Shown piece after piece: positions 36,837 through 48,429 of a stretch of 64,000 nt of DNA. Source of the DNA: Dipteronia dyeriana (Eukaryota > Streptophyta > Magnoliopsida > Sapindales > Sapindaceae); the NCBI GenBank assembly GCA_032871835.1, contig CM065297.1, positions 17,717,598 through 17,781,597 of the forward strand. Direction: 5' to 3'. The position numbers were made by a program, and so were the translations under genes. Each line of letters begins with the position of its first letter. Position 1 is the first letter of the stretch. Under the pieces are notes generated by a model. It was given only the letters and a program-made list of their open reading frames with translations, made no database searches and was not told the origin of the DNA.

Positions 36837-38040
36837 ATGTTTAACAGCTTTAGTATTCAAGTTAGCTACAAGAGTTTGAGCGTAGGAAGCAAGTATATCT
36901 CCATCGTATTCTCGGATAACCATACCAATACTAGTCCGACCACAAACTATCCACCAAAGCATCATAATCCACCTTATAAACCCCCTCATTTGGCAACCAC
37001 CACTTATCTTTCTGAATGTTGCAACTAGGCTTCAGCCCTTTTTCAAATTGTTGGTTGGTGGTGATGTAATCATTCAAAAAAGCCTTAGGCCCAGTTTGGC
37101 ATTGCTTCCCCAGCTGCTTTTAGGGTCAAAAGTGATTCTGGACCTAAGATAGGATGATTGGTAAAATCGTGGGAAAGTACTTTTGATCACTTTTAACTTC
37201 TCTCAACTGAGTTTTTGAGAAGCTAAAAATACATACTTTTGGATTTTGGCTTTTGCTGTTAGAAAACGCACTACATTGATATTAAATGAAATTGTACTAA
37301 CTTTTCAACTTTGTCCTTACATTTAACGAAATTTAACAAAAAAAAGGAGCTTATATTTTTGTACAAAAAAAAATACCATAACTGTATAAATAAAATAAGG
37401 ATAATTAATTCAATAAAGTAAAATAAAAATGAAATAAAAAAATAAAGTAGAATAAAATAAAAAAATAAAGAAATAAAGAAACAGGGCTAATTAATTAAAT
37501 AAAGTAGAATAAAAAATGGGACTAATTAATTCAATAAAGTACTATAATTATACAACACTTAACACTAAACACAAATAAACAAGAAAAATGTAAAGTATAA
37601 CACATTAGTACCATTTAGATGTCTATATCCTTTTAGTAATTTTACACTCACGACACTTTTTATTTCAGTTTACCAAACGCATTGAAATTGCTTTTAGTTC
37701 TCACAGCACTTTTGAAAATCAGTTTACCAAACACTCAGCTGATTCTTCCCACAACAATTTCAAAAACACTTCCCCCCACAGCACAACAATACCAAATTGG
37801 GTCTTACTCCAATTACTAACATCAACCATGTTACCCAACCTAGAACCATGAGCAATAATGTTGCAACAATACCAAATTCTCTAGACAACAACATAAAACA
37901 AACCAGTATCTTTTTTATTCGTAGGGGAGATACGATCCACCATCATATCAAATAAGTTGGCATAACTACCAATATGCTTTCCATACAACTTGGGCCAATT
38001 TCTACGAATATCTTTTAATTTATTACACTCCCAAAAAATT
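36837..38040 (-). pseudogene. LINE-type reverse-transcriptase C-terminal fragment, proximal part
   Basis: Minus-strand reading gives WECNKLKDIRRNWPKLYG (about 38030), YANLFDMMVDRISPTNKK, WYCCNIIAHGSRLG, FLNDYITTNQQFEKG, KDKWWLPNEGVYKVDYDA (about 36970) and GMVIREYDGDILASYAQ (about 36900). This is the linker and start of the RNase H-like domain of a plant non-LTR element or a domesticated RNase H-like gene. It continues in the fragment at 26944-27256 across Copia B and is interrupted by the MITE at 37088-37803. Stops and frame changes make it a pseudogene. Confidence 0.7.
37088..37803. mobile_element. PIF/Harbinger-type (Tourist-like) MITE, 716 bp
   Basis: Terminal inverted repeats are GGCCCAGTTTGGCATTG on the left and, inward from the right, GACCCAATTTGGTATTG. 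It is flanked by TTA at 37085-37087 and 37804-37806, the 3-bp target of PIF/Harbinger elements. The inner TIR region is A/T-rich; no transposase. Confidence 0.85.
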
Positions 38041-38044
38041 AAAT

Positions 38045-38570
38045 CTTTTTGCTATTAAAAAAAGTGATGAATTTGGTTTTTTTTTTTTTGAAACAAGGTG
38101 AATTTAGTGTTTGAAATCTAACATTTGGATTTGTCAAACAAAAAAAAATCTAAAATGTTGGTGTACAAGAAGCAAGAAAATGGGGAAAATTTTGGAAGAA
38201 AATAATATATATTTTTATTAATTTGAAAAATAATAAATTAAAGGATAAAATAAATAATCTAGGGTATTTGGGCTACAAATGTGGTAAATGTCAACTCAAC
38301 GGTTAAGGTTGGTGGAAGTCAAATGACGGTAGGTGGATGAGTGTGTAATTATAAACAAAAGTTACATATCATATAAATTACACATAAACGTTGGGAGTTT
38401 GTTCAATTTCCCCATGTCCATCCCAAGTCGAGGTATTTTGTAATTCTCTCTTTTCTAACGCGGACACATGTTAAATTTCGTCAAGCTGTCAGTTACTTCA
38501 CACTTGTGAAGAACTAGTATCTCGTCCCATTACCACTACATATATATAACCACATTAATTTATGATTTCA
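38045..38570. other. Intergenic, no gene seen
   Basis: AT-rich spacer before RFWD3 copy 1; it must contain the ancestral copy 1 promoter. Confidence 0.45.
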
Positions 38571-38753
38571 AAACAATGGCAGGCCCAAAACCTCTCACTT
38601 CAACGAAGAACTCGAAACGACAAACGAACCATTGATCGCTGAAGAAGAATACAATGACACGGAAGACGATTACAAACAAAAGGATAACGAGGAGCTTGGG
38701 GTCTCAAACGATGAGGATGGTGAGGATGACAATGAGACATGAGTCTCAGACAA

Positions 38754-38815
38754 AGAAGAAGAAGAAGAAGAAGAAGAAGAAGAAGAAGAAGAAGAAGAAG
38801 AAGAAGAAGAGGAGG
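38754..38815 (+). repeat. (GAA)n trinucleotide repeat in copy 1 exon 1
   Basis: About 18 GAA units followed by GGA units, in the segment that encodes the acidic tract in copies 2 and 3, which have far fewer units. Confidence 0.9.
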
Positions 38816-39021
38816 AGGATATGAAGAATGATGAGGATGATGAGGATGAGTTCCCTCTAGTGGCGGAATCACCGCTTAGGGTTCCAAATTACGGTCCAGT
38901 GAGTATCGGCGACGGAGAGAGGAGAAGAGTAGACAAAGCAAAGGAAAGTTGTTTGTTGAGTGGTCAGTGAAATCATAGTGAAATTGATGGTTTGTTTTGT
39001 TCTATTTGTATGGACACATGG

Positions 39022-40364
39022 TGTTGGGGTCTATGCTCTAAATATGTAATTTGTAAATGAATTTATGAAATAAATAAAAGAAAAGTTCAATCCATTCTTA
39101 TTGTGTTGTTTATTTATAACTTGTGCATATATTTAACATCCAAGATTGCCGGATGTAATCTTGAACTTTGTATATAAATGTCATATACGGATAGATACAG
39201 TAAGAGACGTGCAATCTAAAGAGATCCATAGATAACAAATAAAGCTGGGTACTTTATTTACGGTTAATCTATAGCTGCGGTCCATTTCGTAATGTACGGT
39301 GATTCTGTCATGAATCATTCATTTGAGATATGAGAATGAAGACTCCTTGTATGATGTAATCATATAGAACTGGGTCATGATCTATATGAATCTCTCACCA
39401 AGATCCGTTTACCGATGAGATTCATATATATCAACTAATGATGGCTATATGTAGGTGATCTTAATCCTGAGTGTCTTATCGACTCCTTCAGGTTAAGTTG
39501 TAGTCTTTGATATATCATGGGTGAGGTCAGATGCATTTCTTGATCAATATACTCCATATGTTGGGATTAGGGTTCGGCTTATGGTTGGGAAGGTATGTAC
39601 ACAATAGTGGAATCCACTCCTTCTTGTGAGAAGTAGATGGTAGTTCCCTTAAGGGTTGAGTCGGGGCTTGGACAATATGAGCACTCTCTTAATTTCGTGA
39701 GGAAATAGGATTTATTATCCATTAGAGAATCAATGGTACTTAAAGGATATATGTAATTAGAGGGGTATAACGGATATTATAACCCAACTCTAGTTATGAA
39801 CTACCGTGGAAGATCACACCATATGTAATAGCTATATCGATGGATACCGAGTTGTATAGGTCTGTGTAAAAGCGTCTGCAGCTGAGAGAGTGCAGTTTCT
39901 GGTTTTTAGTGGAATGACACCGGAGTTAATAATCAAGAAATATTAATTAAAGAGTTTAATTAATGATTTTGAGGATTATTGGAGCTCAAAATACTGTGGG
40001 TCCATTAGATCCCCTTATTAGTCCGATCGAATTAGGTAACAAGGGTCATGTTTAATTAATTGGATTGTCCAATTAATTGTGTTACGAAAGTGACACGTGT
40101 GTATTCGAGAATTAATTGAAATATTGAATAATGAGATTATTTAATTAATGAATATTAATGATTATGTAAATTAAATAATTAGATTATTTAATTGTGTAAT
40201 TAATCATTAATTAGAGGATGTTGATTGTTATTTAATTTTTTAAAGATTTATTTTTATTAAATTAGATATTTATTTTTGAATTTAAAGAGTTTGAATTCAA
40301 AATAAATCGATTAATATCTTTAAAAGATATGAAATATTTTAAAAGATTTAAATCGATTAGTTTT

Positions 40365-40406
<42 letters not shown>

Positions 40407-41096
40407 TTTTATATTTAAAAAAAAGGAAAAGATAAAATGTGCACTTACGAATTGTATTAGATATAAATTCATTTTGCTTGAAGGAAGAGAAAAGAGAAAC
40501 AAATTTGCATGAGACAAGAAATATCAATACACAGGAACATAAGTTTGCATATGATGCAAACACCTGGAGCACGTAAAAAGATAAAATACTTGTTTTTGTT
40601 TAGTTATGTGAAAATTGTATCAGATGCAATTGATATCGTTTTGTGTGCATTAGATCAAGCAGAACAATCTACACGCATCATATTTGTTTTAGGTCTTTTC
40701 TCTCTCAAGAACGAAGAGTTTCTTCAAGTCTTTTCTCTACATACTCCATTCAAGTTTCTGAAACCGTGACGCGTCCAAACGCAGTTATTAGTACCGGGAG
40801 ATAGCGAGAAAGATCGAGTGGTTCAGACAGAAGCACATCGTAGTGAAAGAGTCTCCAAACGTTGGTAAGATTGGTTCAGACATGAGCATATTGTAAAGTG
40901 AAGGAGTCTCCAAACGTTGGTAAGATTTTCTTCTTCTGATTATATTGATTACAATTTCCTATGTATACATATTGAATGTTTGAGTTCCAAAAATAATTAC
41001 GATCCCAAATTCACTGATCTAAGATACAGATTATGATCTATGTTAAAAATTTTAAAACCTAATTCCGCTGCGTGACCGATGAACGTGGTTCCAATA
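39022..41096 (+). repeat. Solo LTR of Copia family A inside the RING exon
   Basis: 2075 bp, same family as the LTRs of element A (starts TGTTGGGGTCTATG, ends GGTTCCAATA). Flanked by a perfect 5-bp duplication CATGG (39017-39021 and 41097-41101). No internal region remains, so it arose by LTR-LTR recombination. It lacks the hAT and 178-bp inserts of the 5' LTR of element A. It holds a (TA)n run at 40369-40403. Confidence 0.93.
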
Positions 41097-41523
41097 CATG
41101 GACCAATAAGGGTGACCATAACATCATGTGCCCATAATTTCATTTTCAGATTGTTGAATTCTTCGTTTTTACTTGAATTTCGTTCCATTTTTTTAATATG
41201 TGATCCGAATAACTAGATAAATAATGCAAAACATGAATAAATATAATAGTAGGAATCAATTCTTTCCATCTTTCGTTACATTCTTTTGGAAATATTTTAC
41301 AATTTAAAATGCATTCCCTATGTAGAATTCAGAGCACTCGATTGAAATGTACCAATTTAATTTGAATGGCTTGATCGTATTACACAAAATCTTCACTCAC
41401 TGTACGAAAATTTCATTCACTGCTCACTGCATTTCTAACACAATGTCTCACTTTAAATTTCACACATTCACTCATTCACTCATTAATCTTGGTGTAAGGT
41501 GGGAAAATGGTTTTAAAAAATGT

Positions 41524-41672
41524 ATTGAGGTGCACCTCAATAACGTAATTAAAAATAAAAAGACGTTACGAGGCTTAAGCCTCAATAATGGTTATTGAGG
41601 GGTCGTCTCAATTTATGTTTCGGTATACCTCATAACCCCATCTAAAAGGTATAATGAGGCTCACGCCTCAAT
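41524..41672. repeat. Cluster of TTGAGGC palindromes
   Basis: A perfect 18-bp palindrome ATTGAGGTGCACCTCAAT (41524-41541), a perfect 14-bp palindrome GAGGCTTAAGCCTC (41570-41583) and a 4-bp-loop hairpin TGAGGCTCACGCCTCA (41655-41670). They lie in DNA with no counterpart in intron 1 of copy 3. Confidence 0.85.
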
Positions 41673-41689
41673 TGTGAACAATTTTTTAT

Positions 41690-42460
41690 TGGGTTGTGAT
41701 GGTTTTTTAAACCTTATTTGACCCTTTTAATTCCGTTCATCCAAAATTATAAATTTGTGAGTTTTGAATTATTTTTAAAGCCCAATTAAGAGGTTTATTT
41801 GAAAAAAAAAATCTCATTAGTCAAAAAGTCAAAATCCATTTGTAGGGTTTGTTATTCGACCATTCACTAACTCTTTCTTTTCTCTTGTGGCTGCTCTTTT
41901 TCAAACCACTAGGTATGTTACTTCTTCTTTCTTCTGTCTTTTATTTATTTTTAACCTATTTCTTGTGTCTTTTTCTTTCATTTTTTTGCATCTTTCTTCT
42001 TTCTTCAACCAACTCCTTTTAACTTATAAGTTATAAACTATATCTTGTTTTTTTTGTTTAAAGTTATAAATTGTTATAAATTAGTTATAAATTATAAACT
42101 GATGTATTTATTTTAAGTTAGTTACAAATTAGTTATAAATTGTCAGTTAGTTATAAATATTATGAATGATGAATTAAAAACTTATTGTTTGTTTTTTAAA
42201 TTATGAATTTATATGATGCATATATTATATTTTTATATATTTTTACTCTTTCTAACGAGGTTTACACATCATTTCGCATTAAGTCTCACTTTAGTAGAGG
42301 AAATTGTCTCAAAACTGAAAATGTGTTTTATAACACTGGGTGGGATAAGTGGTTCTTAAATGTTAAAGTAAAATTTCGTTGCTGTCAATTCAAGTTAGTA
42401 AATCATGGAGTGTTGATAAAATTTTCAACAACACGGAGGATGTTGTGAATGGAATTATTA
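41690..42460. other. Extra DNA inside copy 1 intron remnants
   Basis: Not matched in copies 2 or 3. It has a pyrimidine-rich stretch at 41860-42010 and AT-rich DNA with repeated TTATAAATTAG units at 42050-42160. No gene was recognised; probably part of an insertion that includes the palindrome cluster. Confidence 0.4.
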
Positions 42461-43059
42461 TTTTTTGTTTCTTTTTACAAATCTCATTTCCTTCCCTCCT
42501 ATGATCCTATCTAATATAGTATTAATCTACTGTTATTAGTATCAACGTGATCTTCTATGTCATGAAATGAAATTTCAATTATTAAGTTGATAAATATAAT
42601 TGTTGGGGCCTATATGCTGATTGCAGTGCTGCATGTTTTATGAGTGATTGAAATTTAAAGGATCTTAGCTATTGTTGTTTTCTCCTTGACGTTGTAAAAC
42701 ATTATAAGACTAATGTGCATCTTTTGAGAAGAACGTGAGACTCTTTATAAGATGAGATGCCCACTTAATGTATTGCTCTTTTTCCAGAAAGTTGTGTTTG
42801 TTAAAATAAGTAAAAATGCTTTGTCTTTGTTAGAGACTGATTATCTTGGCTTTCCTCCTTGCATGCCTCATGGCTTGCTCATTTTTGCTGCAGAAGGGTG
42901 TTAACATGGTTGTTTTCAAAATGAATGATTTTTTTTACTAATGAGAATAGTATTGTTGTTTAAAAGAATTATCTTTATGATATCAAGTCAGCATTTGAGC
43001 AATTTGTAGTTTTACACTTGTTTTTGTAAGGTAGTACTGATTGGTCTAAGAAAAATTTT

Positions 43060-45480
43060 AGGTTTGGAGTCTCACTTTACATTTCACTCATTCACTTGTA
43101 GACATTGAGGACATTTTTCATTTTAGGTTTGAAGTAAACCCAAGAATTATGGTTATTATGTACTTATGTTTATAACTTGTTAAGAGTCTTGATCCGGGAG
43201 TTGCTGTTGAACCTTTGTTTTCCCTAACTGGCCATTTGGAAGTTTGTAGGTGCTTGTAATTATGTTGGTTGAAACGCAAGTGGCTGGCTGGATTTCTGTA
43301 ATTGCAAAGCAAACCCCCTGGTCGGAGCATTTTAGAATACGATGGTTTTTACTTTCTTCTTTGCATGGAATTAAGGCTTTTCAGGAGCAATGATTACCCG
43401 TTTGATTTTCTTCTCTTGAACCTAATGGTTATCTTTCAGGAAAGATTTGATGTTTTCACAATAAGAGAGTAGGATGCCAAACGGTGAAGATTCTCCATAC
43501 AATCAGCTCTAGTCTTGATTCCTTTTGGCATCTCATTTCATATAATTTTTTATTTTATTTAATTTTCATGTGTGGTGACTTGGCTTTGCATTTTAGACAT
43601 TTTCTTTATTCAAGTATGTGGATCGATTCATTTAGCTGGCTTAATTAGCGTATCTCAAATGATTTACATTAATTTTAAATTGAAAATAGTGATTTTTAAG
43701 GATGACACTGTTCTATAAATTTTGAGTTTTTGAGGGGAAGGTGATAGATATTCCCATTTCCATTGGATCCAAGTATCAAATACTTGTGTAACATACTAAT
43801 GTATCGACTACATAATAATAATTAGGTTAGCATTGTTAGTAACCACACTTCTCAGTCTACTGAGAAAATAAAGTATTAATACGACACAATCTAAATAACA
43901 TTTATTAAAAAAAAAATATGACCATTCGAGCATTTGTTGAACGTTATGGATTTTTAGAGAAAAACTTCAATACGTTATGACTCGTGAGAGAGTTGACCAT
44001 ATTTGTTTCATTTTCTTATTTTATTACTTAAAAAAAGAAAACAACAATATTAGAGAATTTATTGGATGAGGAGTGCTGGATACACTCGTACACATACACT
44101 TTCTCAATCCATCATCATATATTCTTCTCGTTGGTCTGATTTCAGACCTCATCTCTCTATTCAAAAACTCATCTCTCTTTGCAAAGATTTTTTCTTGTCA
44201 TTTTCAGACCTCATCTCACTTTCTCCTTCCTCATTCTTCTCGTTTCTACAACTTTGCTTCACTAGAAATCTAAGCATCGCAACTCTATTTCCTCTGCCAT
44301 CACTTGCAAGTCGCGTATTGCAAAAGGCTACAAAGCTATTGCGATTTGTCAATCCCGTTGACGGCAGATACGACGAACACTAATGGGAACTCTCGTTTCA
44401 CCATTAATGGTATCGGATCTGGACATTGGATGCTTGAGTTTCGTTATCCGGCATCTCTTGAAGCTTCTTGTCAGGGTGGTGACAACCCACTCGCCGGTGA
44501 TTTTCTTTCGACCGCCTAATATGGCCGATTTAACCAAAACGGGACGGTCAGCGTCCGCTTAACGTATAGGCAGCACCTAGACTGTCATTTTTTCGATTTT
44601 TTGAACACTGAAATTTTCATTACCAAACCTCACCGACTAAATATACCAGGCGTGTGCTTTAAAAAAAAAAAAAAAAAAAGACTCTGCAACTTCTTTTATT
44701 TCTCAAGTGTACGGTCCCAAATTAAATTGTTCGGATATTTGTTTTTATCAAATTTTCATTACCAAACATATCCGACTAATTTGATGGTTGTTATATAGAA
44801 TAAATAAATAGTAGAATAAATTAGAGTTAAATAGTTTAAAAATATTTTAATTTGTAGCATTTGAGGAGAGGGACGTGAACCTCAGTTACCCTTATTGGCT
44901 CCGCCCTAATTGTATATGTGTTTGAATCAAAATCTTTTCCTTTCAAGATTTAGTCGATGAAAGAATTTTTGATGTTCTCTATGTGATTTAAAAAAACAAA
45001 TGGATCTAGTTAGATTAACACGTAAATTAAAGCAAATCAATTTTAAATTACAAGATAAAAGATCAGAAAAATATACAAGTATCAACAGATTTTTTCTTTA
45101 TTTTTAATTTTTAATTTAGATATAGACATTATGTTTTACTGATATTGTATTATGACTTTTTTAAATATATTTTAAAACTATTTAACTCTAATTTGTTTTA
45201 CTATTTATTTATTTGATGCAATATCCATCATTATAGGTGTGATGTATAAAGAAATGTTTGAATAAATTTAGTAAAAGGAAATAGATATCCGAACAATACA
45301 TATATTTTTATATAAAAAAATTGATATTAAATGATAATATGTTAAAATTAAAAAAGAAGGACAATCTAGGGAATGAATGGACGGTTTGTATAGTAAATAA
45401 AATAAAAAAGGAGACTATTTATAATGGCAACAAATTTTATGTGAAAAAAATCAATGTACAATACTCAACTAAATCTTTTT
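43060..45480. other. Spacer between copy 1 and copy 2, no gene recognised
   Basis: At 44060-44540 short overlapping frames occur in a less AT-rich block with two copies of TTTCAGACCTCATCTC, but none shows a domain I know. The remainder is AT-rich. Confidence 0.4.
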
Positions 45481-45488
45481 ACAATTAT

Positions 45489-46584
45489 AGACTGCGTTTG
45501 TTTCGTGGGATATGATAGAACAATTTGAATCAATTATCATTATCCTATGTTTGGTACGTTATGAATATGAAACCAGATCGTACAACTTGAGACAAAAATT
45601 ATTGTCCCACCAAAATTAATGGAACAAAACCGGACAACATGGGACAAGTCTGAAAATAACCTTATAAGATTTTAAAAAATTACAAACTTATCCACTGTGG
45701 CAACTCAATCCCCTCTCTCTTTTTGTTTTTGACGGAAAAATTCCAAATCTCTTTAAAAGCTTTTTTTCTCTCCATAAACTTTTTAATTGTTCATTTTTAA
45801 ATAAAATACTAATTTTATACCGATTTATTTACTTTTGTTAAATATCATACATAAATATATTATTTGTAACTAAATATATGGTAACAAATATAGGAGAGAA
45901 CAATAGAGACATTATGATCGTATCATGTCTCAATCGTATTAATGGTTGTCTTCCAGAAATGACAAACGTAACACGGAACAACCGTTCAATCTACTTCAGT
46001 CCAGGTTAGAGGTGTCCACGGTTCGATTAAACCGTTCGAAACCGAACCGAAACCATCCTCTTAAAATTGTAACCGAAACCGTTGGTTATAAAACCGGTTG
46101 AAAACAGGTCTCGATGGTTCGGTTACGGTTAAGATTTCTAAAAAACCGTCCAAAAACCTCCGGTTTCGATATATTAAAAAAAAAACAAATCAAATTGTGC
46201 CTCTTTTAAAAAAGAAAGCATTTTGGTGTATGCACTTATACGGTGTAAGTGCGTTTTGTCAAATTAAAAAAATATATATATGCAACATCTAATCAATTGC
46301 TAACACGTGACAATGTATATATATAAAAAAAAAACGGACCAAACCCAAACTCAAACCGAAACCGAACCGAACCGAACCGTTTGGTTTCACAAACCAAAAC
46401 CGAACCGTAACCTAAAAAGCATCGGCATCGGAACCGGAACCGGAACCGAAACCGTTCAAAACCGTCCCATCCCGATAACGGTTTGATATTTCCACTGAAC
46501 CGAAATCGACGGTTCGTAACCGAAACCAAACCGTAAACACCTCTTCTCCGGACTAATCCCGTTCTCGTACCAAAAGCACCCTAC
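45489..46584. mobile_element. Possible TIR element hosting a nested hAT-like MITE
   Basis: Left end near 45492 reads CTGCGTTTGTTTCGTGGGAT; the right end, inward from 46582, reads GGGTGCTTTTGGTACG then ACGGGATTAG. Similarity is partial and the ends are approximate. The inner element at 46008-46544 would be nested within it. Confidence 0.4.
46008..46544. mobile_element. 537-bp hAT-like MITE upstream of RFWD3 copy 2
   Basis: Ends AGAGGTGTCCACGGTTCG and, inward from the right, AGAGGTGTTTACGGTTTGG. The interior is full of CCGAACCG / CGGTTTCGG subterminal repeats, like the element at 13677-15754. No clear target duplication. It ends about 85 bp before the copy 2 start codon. Confidence 0.7.
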
Positions 46585-46628
46585 GGGGAACAATACTTTG
46601 AAAAATTAATACGAATTGCACTCCGCTA

Positions 46629-48109
46629 ATGGCAAATCTCGAAACTGCGAACGATCAATTTCTCGGTGATACAGACGACGATGGCTTCGCTGATACTACT
46701 GATGATGATGATGATGAAGAAGAAGAAGACGAAGAGGTGGAGGAGGAGGAATCGCTGCTTAGGGTTTCAGATTCTGTTCAGGGGAGAGTTGGCGACGGAG
46801 AGAAGCGGAGGAGAGTGGAGAGAGGAGGCGAGAGTTGTTGGATGAGTGGAATTGAGAGCGGAGATTCTTCTCAAGGCAGTCAGTGGAATCGAAGCGAAAT
46901 CGATGGCTTGTTTTGTCCCATTTGTATGGACGCTTGGACCGACAACGGTGACCATCACATCAGGTTCTTGTAACTTCATTTATTTCGATCAAATTGCTTT
47001 GATTATCGTATTCATAATATTGAATTATTGGGTCTTACTTGATTTTTTCTATTGTAGATGATTAGACAAATATTGTAACATGAATGGATATAATATGATC
47101 GAATTGAATGGACAGTTAGGCACCGCAGGAGTCGCAGAACCTATAAGCATTCTCTAAAATTGGATATAATATGATCGAATTCATTTACTTGACACACTTT
47201 TTGGATTTGTTTTTTTGATGCAAATGTTTTGAGTGCTGAACATTTAAGTATATTTTTAGGTTATCATTTTGTTATATGTTTACAAAGTTAAACTCTTCTT
47301 TTATGAGCACTACAGTTGTCTTCCTTGTGGGCACATATATGGTTTCTCTTGCATAGAAAAATGGTTTCAACATCGTCCAAGTTCAGGGAAGGTAGTGCTT
47401 ATTATTCAATTATGTCATAATTTTTCTGGGGAGGAACGAAAGTAATATATTTGTCTGTGATATTTGTGTTCTGTTGTCTTTAGTGTCCTCAATGCAATCG
47501 GAAATGCTCAGTGAAGGATGTGAGGAAACTGTTTGCATCACGGGTTGTTGCAGTTGATGAAGAATCACAAAAGGTCACACTGTTCCCTGAACCTGATATT
47601 TTTACTATGTTTTTCATCAACCCAATTCTAACAATGGCCTTTTCTTGTTTGCAGAGAATTCAGTCCCTTGAGGCTAAATGTGCATTTCTTGAAAAGAAGG
47701 TAGGAATCTTCGTACAATTGTGTTTGCTAGTTTAGTAAAAATGCTCTGTCCTCTGTTTGAGAATGATTATCATATCTCTTCTGCCTTACATGCCTCAAAC
47801 CTTGCTCATTTTTGGTGTATAAGAGTTTGACATGGTTGTTTGTATATGGATGATTATTACTTTTTTTTTTTTTTTTTCATGTTCAAGTCAGCATTTGAGC
47901 AAATTGTAGTTTTAAACTTGTTCTTGTAGGGTGCTAGTTGTGATCGGTGTGAGAAACAAGCTGAATGGCGAAAGAGAGAAACCGAGTTGGACCTTAAAAT
48001 TCAGCATCTAGAAAAAGAATGCTCGACTCTAAAATCTCAGACGGCTGAGATTCTCACACTCGTACGCCGAAATTTTCCTTTAGGATCCTCAAATCTGCCC
48101 AAGTCTTGA
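46629..48109 (+). CDS. RFWD3-like RING/coiled-coil protein, copy 2 (lacks WD40 part)
   Basis: Five exons: 46629-46963, 47316-47391, 47484-47573, 47655-47699, 47930-48109, encoding 241 residues with an intact frame. An acidic Asp/Glu tract (about residues 18-43) precedes a basic GDGEKRRRVERGGES. The RING runs from CPIC (Cys96, Cys99) through CLPCGHIYGFSC to CPQC at 138-141; the fifth zinc position is Gly, as in copy 3. A coiled coil follows (RIQSLEAKCAFLEKK; AEWRKRETELDLKIQHLEKE). Exon 5 continues past the donor used in copy 3 into EILTLVRRNFPLGSS and a TGA. A donor at 48060 could instead splice to about 48361 and add a short tail. Either way the WD40 region of copy 3 is absent. It may encode a RING-only E3 or a dominant-negative partner, or be a decaying duplicate. 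Confidence 0.72.
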
Positions 48110-48429
48110 CTGTCCTACATCTTCAATTGCATTTCGTATTCATCTTTGTTTTATTTTCTTGTGTAATGGACTTTGTGACATTTTCTTTTATCTGTGAAAT
48201 TTTTTCATGGTTTCTCTATTCTATTCTCTCTACACTATGTGCATCATTCATTCATTTACCTACCTTTGCTGATGACAAAAATGGGAGGAATTGTTTGAGT
48301 AAATGTTTACTTGCACTGTTTCTCAATTTGTTATTACTGGGAAAAATCTTTGGTGCAGCGGCCGCCGATGCTTGCAACAAGAGATGCCTAGTTTATCCCG
48401 TTGCATGGTAGATTATAATGTTATTGCGA

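Larger units (their letters stand above)
38576..43060 (+). pseudogene. RFWD3-like RING gene, copy 1 (disrupted pseudogene)
   Basis: Exon 1 starts at 38576 (ATGGCAGGCCC, compare copies 2 and 3), shifts frame early and carries a (GAA)n expansion. It still encodes FCSICMDTW near 38990-39021. A solo LTR (39022-41096) then cuts the exon, which resumes with ACCAATAAGGGTGACCATAA at 41102; the donor AG|GT has become ATGT. Downstream, 41130-43060 aligns in patches with introns of copy 3 (for example 42790-42960 with 51110-51270), and a remnant of exon 5 (ACTGATTGG) is near 43034. Exons 2-4 are missing. Retained intron sequence shows segmental tandem duplication, not retroposition. Confidence 0.82.

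Noticed and set aside
38600..38872. Leu/His-rich minus-strand frame
   Set aside because: Antisense of the GAA repeat in the copy 1 pseudogene exon.
44066..44540. Cluster of open frames on both strands between RFWD3 copies 1 and 2
   Set aside because: Mutually overlapping, low-complexity Ser/Leu/Phe-rich, no domain; described only as unassigned sequence.
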